From: Balaenoptera acutorostrata
Taxonomy: Eukaryota; Chordata; Mammalia; Artiodactyla; Balaenopteridae
Length of the DNA stretch: 64,000 nt
Assembly (NCBI RefSeq): GCF_949987535.1
Contig: NC_080078.1
Coordinates: 46,216,207-46,280,206, forward strand
Direction: 5' to 3'
Positions 47,305-59,034 of this stretch are shown piece by piece; within the stretch, counting starts at the first letter, position 1; each line of letters begins with the position of its first letter. Made by a program: the position numbers and the translations under genes. A model generated the notes under the pieces. The model was not told the DNA's origin and searched no databases. It worked only from the letters and a program-made list of their open reading frames with translations.

Positions 47305-48664
47305 GAAAACACCTATTTTTTAGACACTCTGTTAAAGAGAAGGTAATCCTCCTCATCTCTGATTTGAATAGCTGGTGTTGTATCGACTAAAGTTTTCACG
47401 CTGCTGGATCCTGCACAGGAACTGAGCTGACGGTTCTCACCCCTGCTGTAAACGGGAAGGTGCAGGCTTAGCGTGATGTCGGCCCCTGTCTTTTTCTTCT
47501 TTTTAAAAATTATTTAAATGAAAAGGCATCTTGAGACGATATATCATGCCCATTACTATAGTACAAGTTTCCCATAATGTTAAACAAATTCCAAATAAGA
47601 TGACCGTTACTATTTCTTCCTTCCAAATTAATTTTAGATTTAGAAAAAAAATCAGTGGGCCGTTTAAGGCCATACTCGTGTCAATTAAAGACCATTAAGT
47701 AAGGTCTAATTTTCTTAATTGTTCTCCAGACTCCAAAGGGAGGCTTTGATCTCACACTGCCTGTTCCTTGATTCGACCCCGGAGAAACCTGAAACCTAAA
47801 ATTTCCCAGTTGACAGCTGGATGGAGAGTCTTTTGTTTACACAGCGCCCTCTTGTGGGCACTTCCCCTCAAGCGAGGCCCTGCGATGCCTCCCTTGGCTC
47901 TGTAAGTCAGCTCTGTAAGTCAGCTCTGTAGCCTCTCAGACAAGCAGCGAGGTGGCTCTCGGGGACCCTGGCCAGGAGGGCAGGGCGTCAGCCAGTCGAG
48001 CAGCCCCTTCCTTCCCCACCTTGGTTTGGTAGACGATGGTAAATCAGTCCTTGGTGGGAGCTGCAGTGGGGTAGCCGGTTTTCCCTGTGGGGGACCCCGG
48101 AGGTGTGGGCACCGTCCTGCTGCTTCTCTGGGTCCCCAGCCGACTTGAAGCTGGGACCGAGCCAGGCCTGGGTCTCAGCGCCTCTGGACCTGCATTTTCT
48201 AGGCCTGTCGTGCGGTCACGTCCACCAGCCCCAGGCCCCCCGCCCCCTCCGGGGCCCCCTGAGTCTGGAGGAACTCCAGCTGAGTTAGCTTTCTAGAGAC
48301 TAAATGAGGAGTAAAGTAGCAGGTGTGGATTTTAACCCTGGGGAAGAATTCCATTTTGAAAACTTTGGGGTTTGGTTTAAATATGATATTTTCCATGACT
48401 TTGTTTTAGCCCCAGACAGAAGTATGAGAGAAGAGCCTTCCTTTATTCTTCCGCAGTCTTTTGGAAGGCTGTTCTTTCTCTCCAGTGGCACTCTGAAGTG
48501 GTAAAAATGACATCTGCCTTTTGGTTTTTGTCTGATCAGAAAGAATTAAAGAAATATTTAGAGTTTTCCTCCTGTTCCATATATAGTGGTGAAAATGAAC
48601 CTCAGATGGTTAGCCTGGAGTCCAGAGTCCCCCTGGGATTCCTGGTTCTGCTTCCTCACAGAGG

Positions 48665-48690
48665 AGTGCGTGTGTGTGTGTGTGTGTGTG
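48665..48690. repeat. Short (GT)n tract
   Basis: About 12 GT units, with one C interruption near the start, in intron 3. Confidence 0.9.
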
Positions 48691-50361
48691 GTCTGTCGGG
48701 GGAGGCCCTTCCACGTAGGGTTGGGGCTTCCAGGTTGATGTCGAGAGCGTGGGAAGAGGACTCGGCATCGGCTCCTGTAGCAGCGCAGGCTTTGGCGTCA
48801 AGGAGGCCGGGTGCAGATCCCACTCTGCCGCCCACTGTGTGCCCAGTGACCTAACCTCTCCCCCTGGACAGTGGATCTAGAACACTGCTCGCCCCGAGGA
48901 CTGATCACGGACACGGCGTGAGCTACTCTAGTTGAAGGCTGAGTTAGTCATCTGAATGTGGGAAAAGGATCAGAAAATATCAGCTCGTAAAGCTGAAACG
49001 GATGAAACTTAGCTCAGAATGAAGGCGAGTAATGAGAGGGTCCTCTGCGGAAGCGGCTCTGTTGGAAGGATAGTCTGTACGTCTTTGACTGACGCCACCG
49101 AGGAGACGAAGTCTAAACAAGACGGCGGGAAGATGGTGCCTGAAGCGTCCTTGGCTGACAAGCTGTGTTGGTAGCACGGATGTCTGTGTGGGGAGGGGAG
49201 AGCAAGATGGCCAGTGGTTGTCAGCCCCGTCCGGGGGTGGTATCTGGCTGGAGGGCCCAGATCCCTATGGAGAGTCGATGGTGTGTCTTGAGCTGGGCTC
49301 ACCCGGCATCACTCACGGAGACTGAACTCTCCCGAGGGGTTGGCGAGGCTCCCGCCCTGGCCTTTGCGGGGGACCCCACACCTTTTCCTGGTTCTGACTG
49401 AGAACCTGATCGTATTGCCTCTCCGGTGTCTCTTCAGCTGCTGCTGTGCCTTGTTTTTGAAGCAGGGAGGTGTTCTGTGTGCCCTTTGTGTCCTGGTCTC
49501 CCCTGCAGGGAGGGGGCAGGGGGCAGTGTGAGGGCAGGAGGGGGTTAGAAAGCTTTGGCTGGTCCCCGCCCCAGCTGGGTGTAAGGAGGATGACCAGGCA
49601 TCTTGATTTGCTTCTTTTACATCGATTGTGTGGGTCAAGTATTTGTCCTTCACCCCCCTTCCATTCCCCAAAGCATCCTGGTGCAGTTGTGTGGTGCAGT
49701 GGACGTGGACTCAGGCCACTGTAAGTGCCAACCCAGGCCCCACACAGCTCGTCTTCCTGCCCTCTCCATCCTGGGCAAATGTCCCAATAGGAAAATGCAC
49801 TGGATTCTGACTCGGGAGAGCCTGGCATCCCAGCCTCACCTGCACCCACTCATCACTCAGCTCTGTGAGAGCCTCCGGAGACTTACTTTGATGAATGGCC
49901 GTATCCTTAAAATGATGGCATTGACTAGGCATGGTTTGGGCCGTAACTTTCTGGCTGCTGTGACTTTGAATATTTAGTTTCTGGAAGGTCTGGTAGCATG
50001 AACCACTTTATAAGTTTATTTAATTCCGAAATGATAAATCATCTTGCTTTAAAATCGTCTTTGCTTCTAGTTATGACTGTCACTTTGCCTTGTTTACCTT
50101 TTTCTATTTCAGGAATTTTTTGTTAACTTAAGTGGGAAAATGGATGGGGTTGCATTTTGCTTCATTATATGTTTCCTTTTGATTAAAAACTGGGATATAC
50201 ACTTATTCTGTTGTTAACAGCTCTGTAGTGATTTATTTACATGGTGTAATCCTTATGAAAGTAGTATTCAAGAATACTGTCAACACTGAAGGAGTTTTTA
50301 TTAAAATCCATGGTAATTGTATCTTTTGTGTTTTTTTTTTTTTTTTTCTTTCTGCTTTCAG

Positions 50362-50478
50362 GTTTTCAAAACCCTCGGCACAGATGTCGTTAAGTCTGCA
50401 TTTGAAGGTTATAATGCATGTGTCTTTGCATACGGGCAGACTGGATCAGGAAAGTCATACACTATGATGGGAGATTCT
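50362..50478 (+). CDS. KIF16B: KIF16B exon 4 (P-loop of the motor)
   Basis: A 117-bp exon of 39 whole codons, starting [18 protein letters not shown] and ending TMMGDS. It contains the Walker A/P-loop GQTGSGKS, which binds ATP. If exon 1 gives 16 residues, this motif falls at about residues 102-109, where the kinesin-3 P-loop is expected. The preceding CVFAYGQTG is a kinesin-wide signature. The acceptor is TTTCAG, preceded by a run of about 18 T and a further pyrimidine stretch; the donor is TCT|GTACGT. Continuing the frame past the donor quickly leaves kinesin homology, so the boundary is secure. The Asp near the end (MMGDS) sits where I recall Asn in human; that comparison is from memory. 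Confidence 0.98.
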
Positions 50479-52222
50479 GTACGTTGTTTACACTGTGTGG
50501 GAAGAAAATTTCTCATTATCTCTCTTTGGACTGATAAAAGTATCTCTTATCTACGCGGTCTGTACTAACTTGCTTTTCATGTTCTGATCATTCTTTAGCA
50601 ATAAGGTAAAACTCAGTAATAAGTTGGACGGAATTTCCTTTGAGAGATTTTAAATTAGAAATAGTTTTCAGTTTATAAGCATGAATAATGGATGGGAGTC
50701 TCAGTTCATTTTTCTGTTTTTAAAGGCTTTATAATCTTATCAAAAAAGTATGCTGGGCCTACAAGTAATTTATTCTTCTTTTCTGCCAACCCAACAATTT
50801 GAATAAAATTACTGAACTCTGTTCTATTTAAAATTATTCAAAACATCTTTCCCCAAGAAAAATGTAAAAAAAAGAGTCTCTTTGGTGGAAAGGTACTACA
50901 TAAATCCAGTGAATACATAAAAAGCGTTAGAATTATACAGGTTATGTAGAGTCTACATAGTTATAAATATAGTATGTAGAGTTTAGTAGTTATGCTGTAT
51001 AAATTAAGAACCTTAAAGTTATACTTGCCCCAAAATATGGCAGAGGAAAAACTAGACGTGATTGTAGGAACTTATCCTGTTCTGTGTTTTCTCCAGACCT
51101 GGATAGTGCTTGTGTGTTTTACTTTTCTCATGTCATGGTTTTGAAAACTGTCCACTGAGTCTGAGAGGCGCCAGCCTGTTCTAGATGTGGAGGGGCTAGC
51201 GGAGGATGGCTGGGATTCCTGCTGGCAGGCTCGGTGGTGCCTTGAATGCTACAGGTTCGATGGCTAGTGGAAGAAGTAATGCATTAAAGGAGGACAGGTC
51301 TTTCCAGATGCAAGCCTTTGAGTGCATGTGTCCTGGCTTCTTAAATCCAGGCATTTTCTTTCCAGGAGAAGAAAATAAATGCTGGGCAGTGAATCCTCAG
51401 TGCTGAGAAGTAGGGAAGAATAAGAGAGGAACAGACAATTTCAAGAGTTTCACGTTTCCTTTTACCATTACTTCTCTCTTCCTACTTTCCTACTGTGCCT
51501 TTGGAGAAAAGAGCCTTCTCTAAAAAATGAAATTTACATGTTGATTCCCTCTTAGCTAGTTTATGTAAGTTCAACAAAGCACTCATAAATTACAGCTGTT
51601 TTTCTCCGACCTTACAGTTGAGTACCATTTGGGTATTCTTTTTTATTTTATTTTTTAAAGTAAGATCAAAAAATGTGGTGAAAGGCCCAATTTTTCTTTA
51701 CAAGAATTGATATTGATTTGATGGTATCAAGGAAAAAAATTCTCCTAAACCTGTGATGATATATATATACATATTTATTTTTGGGATGGGAGATTGGGTG
51801 AAAGTAGGGAGGGATTTCAGAAGAAAACATTGAAGCCCTAAAGTCTGGCTTTCTAACGACAACATTTTTGCCTCGTCTTTGGTACCGTTCTGAAGCTCGT
51901 CAGCGTGTCAATGCCGACTGAAACGTGAATATTTGAAAGCTAGAGAATAAGTCGTCTTACGTTTGCAAGCCACGATTTAGCTGATGAACAGCTGATAACT
52001 GTATATTATCATGGTCCCAGCAGGTAGAAATTCGAAAACTCAATCCTCTCATTTCAGAGAGTAGGAAGCAGCCCTGCAGGGGATGGATGAGTGCTGCGCC
52101 CTGGGCCCTGGGCCAGGCCTGCAGGCCCCTGGAGTCTGAGCCCACCCCAGCCAATTGCAGATGCAATCGTCGGTTGCTTTTATTTCAAGTGACAGCTGAG
52201 GCGTCCCTCCTTCCCACTGCAG
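50479..52222 (+). other. KIF16B: KIF16B intron 4
   Basis: A GT-AG intron of about 1.7 kb (GTACGT to CTGCAG). I see no recognisable repeat, exon or RNA gene in it. Only a short AT-rich simple stretch near 51760-51775 stands out. Confidence 0.8.
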
Positions 52223-52320
52223 GGCGATTCTGGCTTAATACCCCGGATCTGCGAAGGGCTCTTCAGTCGGATAAATGAAACCACCAGATGGGATGAGGCA
52301 TCTTTTCGAACTGAAGTCAG
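52223..52320 (+). CDS. KIF16B: KIF16B exon 5 (motor domain)
   Basis: A 98-bp exon after the acceptor CTGCAG, encoding GDSGLIPRICEGLFSR, then INETTRWDEASF and RTEV, plus two bases (AG) of a Ser codon completed by exon 6. GLIPRIC is the conserved kinesin helix following the P-loop region; it packs under the nucleotide site. The donor is CAG|GTAGGG. The exon joins exon 4 in phase 0 and exon 6 in phase 2. It is intact, without stops or frameshifts. The following intron is 721 bp and contains a MIR relic. Confidence 0.97.
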
Positions 52321-52764
52321 GTAGGGCCCGTGGCCTGAGTAACCGAGTGTGAGCTTGATTTAAGGCACAAGGAGTGGATAAAGCCTTTGGATTCCTTAGG
52401 GGAGAGTCTGCTTCTCCCCCTCCTGTGCTGTGCCGGTTGGAAGGCAAGCTTAAAGCACATACGTGTTCAGTGACTTCCTTGGGTACCCTCTGGATTGGGG
52501 TTTGGGAGGCCGGTAGAGGCAACCCACCTTGGTCGGAAACTAACGAAGGATGTTCATCTCAAATGGAGTGAGCTTTCGACCTTTCAGTGTATACCCACTT
52601 GCCTTATTCTTTTATTTGAATAGGATTTGTGTTATTCTTTATGTTGGTAGGATCACTATAAATCTAGTATTTAAATAAATCTGGGTGGTTGAGGTGTTTT
52701 TTCCTCCTTGAGCTTAAACCTGTGTGGGGAGGCAGTTTCGTCAGTGGTTTGGGGGCAGACGTGG

Positions 52765-52985
52765 CAATCAAGGGTTCTCCTGGCTGCCTGACCCCGCAGA
52801 GGCTGTGAGGCCTTGGATAGGTTGTTTAAATCACCCTGAGCCTCTATTGCCTAACCTGTAAAATGGAGGTAATAGTAGTACCTACCTCTGGGCTATTGTA
52901 GGGATTAAATGAAATAATCCACGTAAAGTGCTGTACCTGATACATGGTTACCATCCAAAAATGTATGTCGCTGCTGTTATTGTTG
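52765..52985 (+). repeat. MIR SINE relic in intron 5
   Basis: MIR core on the + strand: CCTGTAAAATGGAGGTAATAG, then ATTAAATGAAATAATCCACG and AAAGTGCTGTACCTGATACA. It ends 56 bp before exon 6. Confidence 0.85.
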
Positions 52986-53041
52986 TTGTTATTAATGTCT
53001 GAAATCATCTTACTGAATTCAACTCTATTTGAAATTTTTAG

Positions 53042-53151
53042 CTACTTAGAAATTTATAATGAGCGTGTGAGAGATCTACTTAGACGGAAGTCGTCCAAAA
53101 CCTTCAATTTAAGAGTCCGTGAGCATCCAAAAGAAGGACCTTATGTTGAGG
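53042..53151 (+). CDS. KIF16B: KIF16B exon 6 (motor domain)
   Basis: A 110-bp exon: one base completing Ser, 36 codons, and the first base of an Asp codon. The product opens [13 protein letters not shown], the kinesin-wide motif [14 protein letters not shown], followed by [16 protein letters not shown] and KEGPYVE. The region around [12 protein letters not shown] is the strand pair preceding switch I in kinesin-3 motors. The acceptor, GAAATTTTTAG, has a short pyrimidine tract; the donor is GAGG|GTAAGA. Phase agrees with both neighbours. The acceptor lies 56 bp past the end of a MIR fragment. Confidence 0.97.
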
Positions 53152-54169
53152 GTAAGAGTGAATGTTTTCACAGCCCTATTCTTCTTGGGAATTTTTGTAA
53201 AAATAATAGTTTCAGAGAAAAAAATGTAGGATAATGGCGAGATTTAAAAAATTTATTTTTGGAATCATTATAGTAAAAATTGCATGTGCTGTCACTGCAC
53301 GATGTTCATTTAATGCATTTATACTTCACTGGGCATTTGCTGATTCTGTGGGGCTTGCCAATAGATTTCCTCTGGCTTTAAGAACTCCAGAAACTTGTTT
53401 TTTCCAAGTTCTCAGGCAAGATAAGCAACCCTACAGCCTGTCTCTTTAAATGGCCTTGCATTTTAGCAGTGTGTTTTTACTGACCTTAATGGTAACATGA
53501 TTATAGGGCGACTCTGAGACCTCTCGCCTTTGGGAAGACTGTTTGCAGGTTCCTGTGCTGTGTTCTCGGCCTTTGTGTTGTGCTACACTCGTTGTGTCAC
53601 GGTCCTTTGTGAGGAATGTCCCAGGGAATGACGGGTGAAGGCTGGCTCTTGCGAATTATTTTAAAAATAGGCTGGATTGAAGGCTGTCTTTGGAGTAGAG
53701 CAGTCAGCTCTACACACTTCCTCCGTGTACCGCTGCTGAGTTAAGGCTGGCCTGTAAGAATCGCACACAGATGGGCTTTCCTGTGGCTATTGTCGTTCCC
53801 GTGTGTCTCGCTGGAGGGAAGGCTGAGAACTGGTCATGGATTTAAAGATGTTCCTGTTTCCGTTGTCTTTTTTACCTGGTTATACCGGGTGCACCAACAG
53901 GTCCTCATCTGCATTTTAGTAAATTTTCAATTGAACTTTTGCTTTTTAATGCCCAAAGTGAAGTGCGTAACTATGTATTTGTTCTGTAGAACGTGGGATA
54001 ACTATTATTGTTAATAGTTTTTAGCCTAACTGTGCCTTCATGTTTTCCCTTTAACTGTCAGATGTTAAAACATATTACAAAGCTGGATTTGTGAGGAGAC
54101 AGAATAATCAAGCAGGGTGAAACATCCAGAATCTGGTGTAGATACTTAATGGGGATTTAGTTTCTAATA

Positions 54170-55390
54170 AATCTGCTATTCAAACATTGGGGTAATATGA
54201 GTTATTAAGCTGTCTAGGAAGAAAAAAAAAATTGGTACCGGAGCTCAGTTTTTATACTAGGGTAAATGGCAAATGGATCAAAGATTTAAATGTAAAAAGT
54301 GACATAATGACTGCAAGAAACCCTGGATTACTTTTTTCCCTAGAAATTTCAAGAAGAGAAGGCTTTTAAAATTTTTTACTTAAAATCCAGAAGCCATGAA
54401 ATAAAAGTGTTAAATTTGAAATGGTGAAACAAAACAGAACAGAAAACCAACTTTACACTTGGCAGAAACACCAGAAGCAAAGTAAAAAGACAACTTACAA
54501 TGTGGAGGGAATATTTTCAATTCAGGTTTCAGACAAAGGACTTGTTTAGTCTAATATATAAAGAGCTCCTATAACTTAATAAGGGCAGCTCCAAAACCAA
54601 GGAGAAAAATGAACAAAGGTTGTGACTAGATTGTCCACAGAAATGGAAATACTGATGATTTTTAAATGGAGGAAAGAAGGCTCAGCCTCGTAATCAGAGA
54701 AAAGCAAAATAAAAATTCTTCAAGCTAGCATCTGTTAACTGTCCCGGCAGATGTAAGGAACCTGGGAAGACAGTGTTGAGAGACAGTCTTATACCTTGTT
54801 ACTGCTGGGTGTAAAGTGCCTTCTATGGAGGACAGTTTTGCGATATCCATCAAAATTTCAAATGTGCTTTCATCTAGCAATTCCACCTCTTAAGAATTTA
54901 TTTTGCAGAAATATTCACACATATTCGTAAAAACCGAAGTACAAGATTATTTGTAGCAGCGTTACTTGTGTTGGAAACAAACTCTCAACAACCTTTATAG
55001 TCTCAATAGGAGACTGTTGGTTACGGCACATGCATAGAATCGAATGCTCTGCAGCCATAAAAATGAGTGAATGAAGGATCACTTTAACTGATACAGAATA
55101 TTCTTCAATGTATTATTACATAGAAAAAAGCAGGATGAAAAACAATGTGTATGGTATGCTACTATGTATAAAAGGGGAAAAAAAGATGGCTTAATATATA
55201 TGTAATTGCCTGTATACATATAGGTTATTTCTGGAAGGGTCTGGAGAAGCTAATAATGTTGGGTTGCCTGACAGAAGGGGAAGTTGGGGGTGGGTTATTG
55301 GATGGGGGAGGGGGAAGACCCTTTACACAGTATACTTTTTGTAGCCTTTGATTTTAGAACCATATGAATGTTTCCCAACAAATGAATGGA
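54170..55390 (+). mobile_element. Old L1 3' segment in intron 6
   Basis: A decayed L1, + strand, covering the end of ORF2 and the 3' UTR. It contains the stretch decoding to the usual small hydrophobic and GAATGCTCTGCAGCCATAAA-type block, then TGTATGGTATGCTACTATG, and ends with a TTTTGTAGCCTTTGATTTTAG-like block. Many indels and no open frame. Confidence 0.6.
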
Positions 55391-55514
55391 AAGTTTCTTT
55401 AAAAGGGATTTAAAAGAATGTGTGTTTTGCTTGGAGATAGTGTTTATATTTCCCTGGCTATGATTAGTGCTAATGAGGTTGATGAAGATAGCTCATAGTT
55501 ATCCTAAATACCAT

Positions 55515-55660
55515 ATGCGATAGGTATGCGTTATCCGGATTGGTGACCGACGCTCAGTGAGGTTAAGTGACTTGTTCACAACCGTGAAAGTCCACTAGTC
55601 AGCCGCAGAGCCTGGACTTGACCCCAGACAGCCCAGCTCCTGAGTCTGCATTATAAACCA
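55515..55660 (-). repeat. MIR relic
   Basis: Reverse MIR core: GACGCTCAGTGAGGTTAAGTG, then AGCCGCAGAGCCTGGACTTG and CTCCTGAGTCTGCATTATAA. It ends about 110 bp before exon 7. Confidence 0.7.
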
Positions 55661-55768
55661 CCACAGATTTGTACAGTCGTGTATTATTTCATAGAGGTAC
55701 ATTTCTTCTTCCAGTTACTAGATACTGGGGAGATTTCTTCACCCCTCGCCTTTTTTTTTTTTTTCCAG

Positions 55769-55911
55769 ATTTATCCAAACATTTAGTACAGAATTACGGT
55801 GATGTCGAAGAGCTTATGGATGCAGGAAACATCAATCGGACCACCGCCGCCACAGGGATGAATGATGTCAGCAGCAGGTCTCACGCCATCTTCACCATCA
55901 AGTTCACGCAG
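55769..55911 (+). CDS. KIF16B: KIF16B exon 7 (switch I of the motor)
   Basis: A 143-bp exon after a long T-rich tract ending TTCCAG. Two bases complete Asp, then 47 codons begin [19 protein letters not shown] and end AIFTIKFTQ. It contains [20 protein letters not shown], where N-x-x-SSRSH is switch I, the loop that senses the ATP gamma-phosphate and couples hydrolysis to microtubule binding. The donor is CAG|GTGAGG. All expected switch I residues (Asn, Ser, Ser, Arg, Ser, His) are present, so the motor appears catalytically competent here. Confidence 0.98.
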
Positions 55912-57401
55912 GTGAGGGCAGCTGTGGGGTGGGCTGGCTCTGTCCCTGAGGGCTTTCCCTGCTGATTGGCACGAGCTGAGGACCGATCTGTGGTGAGCCA
56001 GGAGAAGCAGAGGTGGCCGACTGCCATTTTCTTGTTCATTAGACTTGAATGTTTGCCGTGTGCTGATTTCTCCACGGTTACATTTGAAATGCAACCTGAT
56101 GTATCCCCGTAAGAAATATTTAGCAGGCTTCTGCCGTGTTCTAGACATTAAAAAACTTGGTTTGTGCTTAATTAAGTCAAAGTTTTCATTGTTGCCAGCT
56201 CTGTCGGAGATAACGGGGTTGCCGGTCAGAGCAGCTGGAGGCCGAGGTAACTCATCGTGGTCCATTATGGCTCCGTGGAACTCACCCCGCAGTGCTGCTT
56301 GTGATTATTAGAGTGATATTAAAGGACAAGGGACGTCTTTAAGTATTAATGTAGGAATTCATTATGATCTGGAGGTGGAGCGCATTTTGAACGTGTGTGT
56401 AAATGACTCAGGGCAAATACGTTAACACCGAGACCGGTGGAACGGGTGAACATAAAGGTGTTGGGTCCTCTCAGTGCTTCGCACACGTTAGGAGTTTGGA
56501 GAGGACCTGGCCTATATGAACCATTGAACACATCAGATAGAAAAACTTAACCTTTCATTAATGAGGAGGCTCAGAGAGCAAAGAAGATGAAAAAATTCTC
56601 TAGGGTCAGTTGGAGCAACTCCTGATAAATTCTCTACAAGTTTACCTTTCTTTAGACCTTTTCTTTTGATTTACTGTAGTTAACTGGTTTTTATCTCCTG
56701 TTTTCTGGTTAATGTGGATTAGGATGTGGCCGTCCCTAGTTTCTAAGAGGCTTGCTTTTCGATCACAATATGGTAATTTCTTTTTGGCGTTTTGGTTCAG
56801 ACTGTAAAACGTAGGTTAAGAGTCTTTGGGAAAGTAAAATTTTGGTAGACTTCAGAATCAAGGAATACAGAATTTAAGATTTTTCACTATTTTATAATTG
56901 TGAAACAAATCGAATTTTAACATCAAATAATGGTTGAGTGCTCTTTCAGATAATTGTCTATATTTATCATATTTTGGAAAGCCATTGTGCTTGTAATGTT
57001 GCAGATTTTAGATGGGAACAAAACTAATTATTTGTTTACTTATATTTTTCTTTGTGGAATGCCCTTCAGGGCCTAGTTTCCTCATCTGCCATGGTCAGAC
57101 TCAGCCCTTTTGAGAATGACAGTGATTTGGGTAATGGAATCCGTAGTTCTTCAGAAAGTTTAGGAGTCACATATGGTAGGCTTCTATTGTATTCAATTTA
57201 ATTTTTGTAATCAGGAAGCAGGCCAATGAAACCACAAAATTAAAAAACAAAAGAAATCTACCCTGAGAGATCACAGTGAGGAGTGGAAAACAATTAGAAT
57301 TTGTGTTATAAACACATAAAACATATTAAAAATGTTACATAAACATATAAACATTGGGGCTCTTTATACCTCTTCCACTTTGCTTTTATATTTCACCACA
57401 G
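55912..57401 (+). other. KIF16B: KIF16B intron 7
   Basis: A GT-AG intron of about 1.5 kb (GTGAGG to CACAG). No repeat family or gene is recognised in it. Confidence 0.8.
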
Positions 57402-57570
57402 GCAAAATTTGATTCTGAAATGCCATGTGAAACCGTGAGTAAGATCCACTTAGTCGATCTTGCCGGAAGTGAGCGGGCAGATGCCACTGGTGCCACCGGG
57501 GTCCGGCTGAAGGAAGGGGGGAACATCAACAAATCCCTTGTGACCCTGGGAAATGTCATTTCTGCCTTAG
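57402..57570 (+). CDS. KIF16B: KIF16B exon 8 (switch II of the motor)
   Basis: A 169-bp exon of 56 codons plus one base, beginning [21 protein letters not shown] and ending [11 protein letters not shown]. It carries switch [11 protein letters not shown], which relays ATP hydrolysis to the neck, and the helix alpha4 region [14 protein letters not shown], which contacts tubulin. The acceptor is CACAG and the donor TTAG|GTGGGT. The short following intron (187 bp) separates it from the K-loop exon. All switch II residues are conserved and there is no disruption. Confidence 0.98.
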
Positions 57571-57757
57571 GTGGGTTCATACTTGTCTGCTGCCTCTTCT
57601 CGTTCTTGGTGGTGTCATAGTAGCACAGAGCACTTAGGTTTAATGTTTGTGTCACAAACCGGAGTAATAGCCTCAAGGTTTTTTGAAGCCGAATTAGAGA
57701 AAAAAATCTTTCATGATTATCTTTAACTTTTCCCCCCTTTTCTTTTTCTCCCTACAG

Positions 57758-57889
57758 CTGATTTATCTCAGGATGCAGCAAACCCTCTTGTAAAGAAGAA
57801 GCCAGTTTTTGTGCCTTACAGGGATTCTGTTTTGACTTGGTTGTTAAAAGATAGCCTTGGAGGAAACTCTAAAACTATCATGATTGCTA
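57758..57889 (+). CDS. KIF16B: KIF16B exon 9 (L12/K-loop region of the motor)
   Basis: A 132-bp exon: two bases completing Ala, 43 codons, and the first base of a Thr codon. It begins [17 protein letters not shown] and ends [10 protein letters not shown]. The tri-lysine segment corresponds to loop 12, the basic K-loop that raises kinesin-3 affinity for the acidic tubulin tail. [18 protein letters not shown] is the conserved helix alpha5 region. The acceptor is CTACAG and the donor GCTA|GTAAGA. The residue after the lysines is Pro, and the stretch before them (NPLV) may differ from the human protein as I recall it; loops here vary between species. Confidence 0.97.
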
Positions 57890-59034
57890 GTAAGAATTTT
57901 AAGTTCTTTTTCTTCAGCATACAGTGTTTCGTGTGAATTAACTGTAACTACTGAAGTTTAAAGTGTCTCATTAGGAAATAGCACCTTTTTATTAAAAAAA
58001 AGTTTTTCTGTTCTGAAGAAAAGCACCTATTGTGATCCAGTCTACAGTATTGTATTATTGACTCTTTTTCCCTCTTCCTAGTTATATTAACTTGCCATGT
58101 TCTTGGTTATGCAAGCCAACATCCATGCGGAATGATTCTTAGCTTTGCTTAAAGAACAGGACAGAAACTTCTAACTCTGCTAACTCGTGGGAGAAAATCA
58201 TTGTAGAGACATAGAGTAAAAATAACCCCACTTTGTTTTTTTCTATTTCAAAGCAGAAAATAAAATATGGAATTTAAAATTAAGAATCGAGAAGAAAAAG
58301 CCCAGTAAATCTAGCAAATAATAACAGTCATATATGTCTATCTTTTCACTAATTAATAGGAAGAAGCAGAAAAGAGGAAAAAAATGTGCAAAGGGGAGGT
58401 AACTGTTGAGGAGAACTCAGAAACGCTTTCCCTCCTAACCACCCCCCGACCCCGACACCTTTCCATGTCCCCGTGTCTCCCTACACTCATGCCATGGAGT
58501 CCCTGTGGAGGCAAGGGCTCTACCTGGGGGTGTGCACCCCAGACACCGTTGTGTAGTCACTTAAGCCCTGAGGTTTGTCGGGGTTGGGGTGTGATTGATT
58601 AACCAGAGCTTTAGGCAGTAAAGAATTAGCTGATCTACTGACTCTTTTCAAAAATTATAGTGCTCTGGAGTTTTACAGGTGGTAGGTTTTGCCAGAACTT
58701 TTAAAAGGATTTAAATTTCTACTGTACATTGGAAACGTACATAGTTGTGAAATCCTCTTCTTATATTTTCAACGGAGAAAACTCCCTCAGCTGCAGAGGA
58801 GATTTGGTTAGCTAGCTGATTCTAAACTTAAAAAGAGCGAGATGGCATTTAATTTGGTATAGTGAGCACTTTTCCTATGAGTCCTAGATAATTTTTAATA
58901 TTCATAACTGTGGCAATGAATATTTAGTCTATCCAATGACCTGGGGTTAATCTGACTTTTAAATTACAAACCAACTTTGTGTGAAATGAAACGGAGCGCC
59001 GGGATAAATTACTTTTTGAATTCATTCTTCACAG
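57890..59034 (+). other. KIF16B: KIF16B intron 9
   Basis: A GT-AG intron of about 1.1 kb (GTAAGA to TTCACAG). No recognisable repeat, exon or RNA gene is seen. Confidence 0.8.

Larger units (their letters stand above)
37040..50361 (+). other. KIF16B: KIF16B intron 3 with full-length antisense L1
   Basis: A 13.3-kb GT-AG intron. It holds a Tigger1-derived MITE (37358-37797), an inverted repeat (37915-37978), a MER5A-like element, a MIR, an old L1 3' fragment, and the full-length L1 (40264-47304) on the minus strand. The remainder, 47322-50361, is unique sequence with a short GT repeat (48665-48690) and no exon I can support. Confidence 0.85.
53152..55768 (+). other. KIF16B: KIF16B intron 6
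   Basis: A GT-AG intron of about 2.6 kb. The first kilobase is unique. From about 54170 to 55390 it is an old L1 3' segment, followed by a MIR on the minus strand, and it ends in a T-rich acceptor tract. Confidence 0.8.

Noticed and set aside
46221..47346. + strand frames of 121 to 186 codons as new host genes
   Set aside because: They lie antisense to the GC-rich L1 5' UTR and have no domain or codon signal. They are kept only as a note on a possible antisense transcript.
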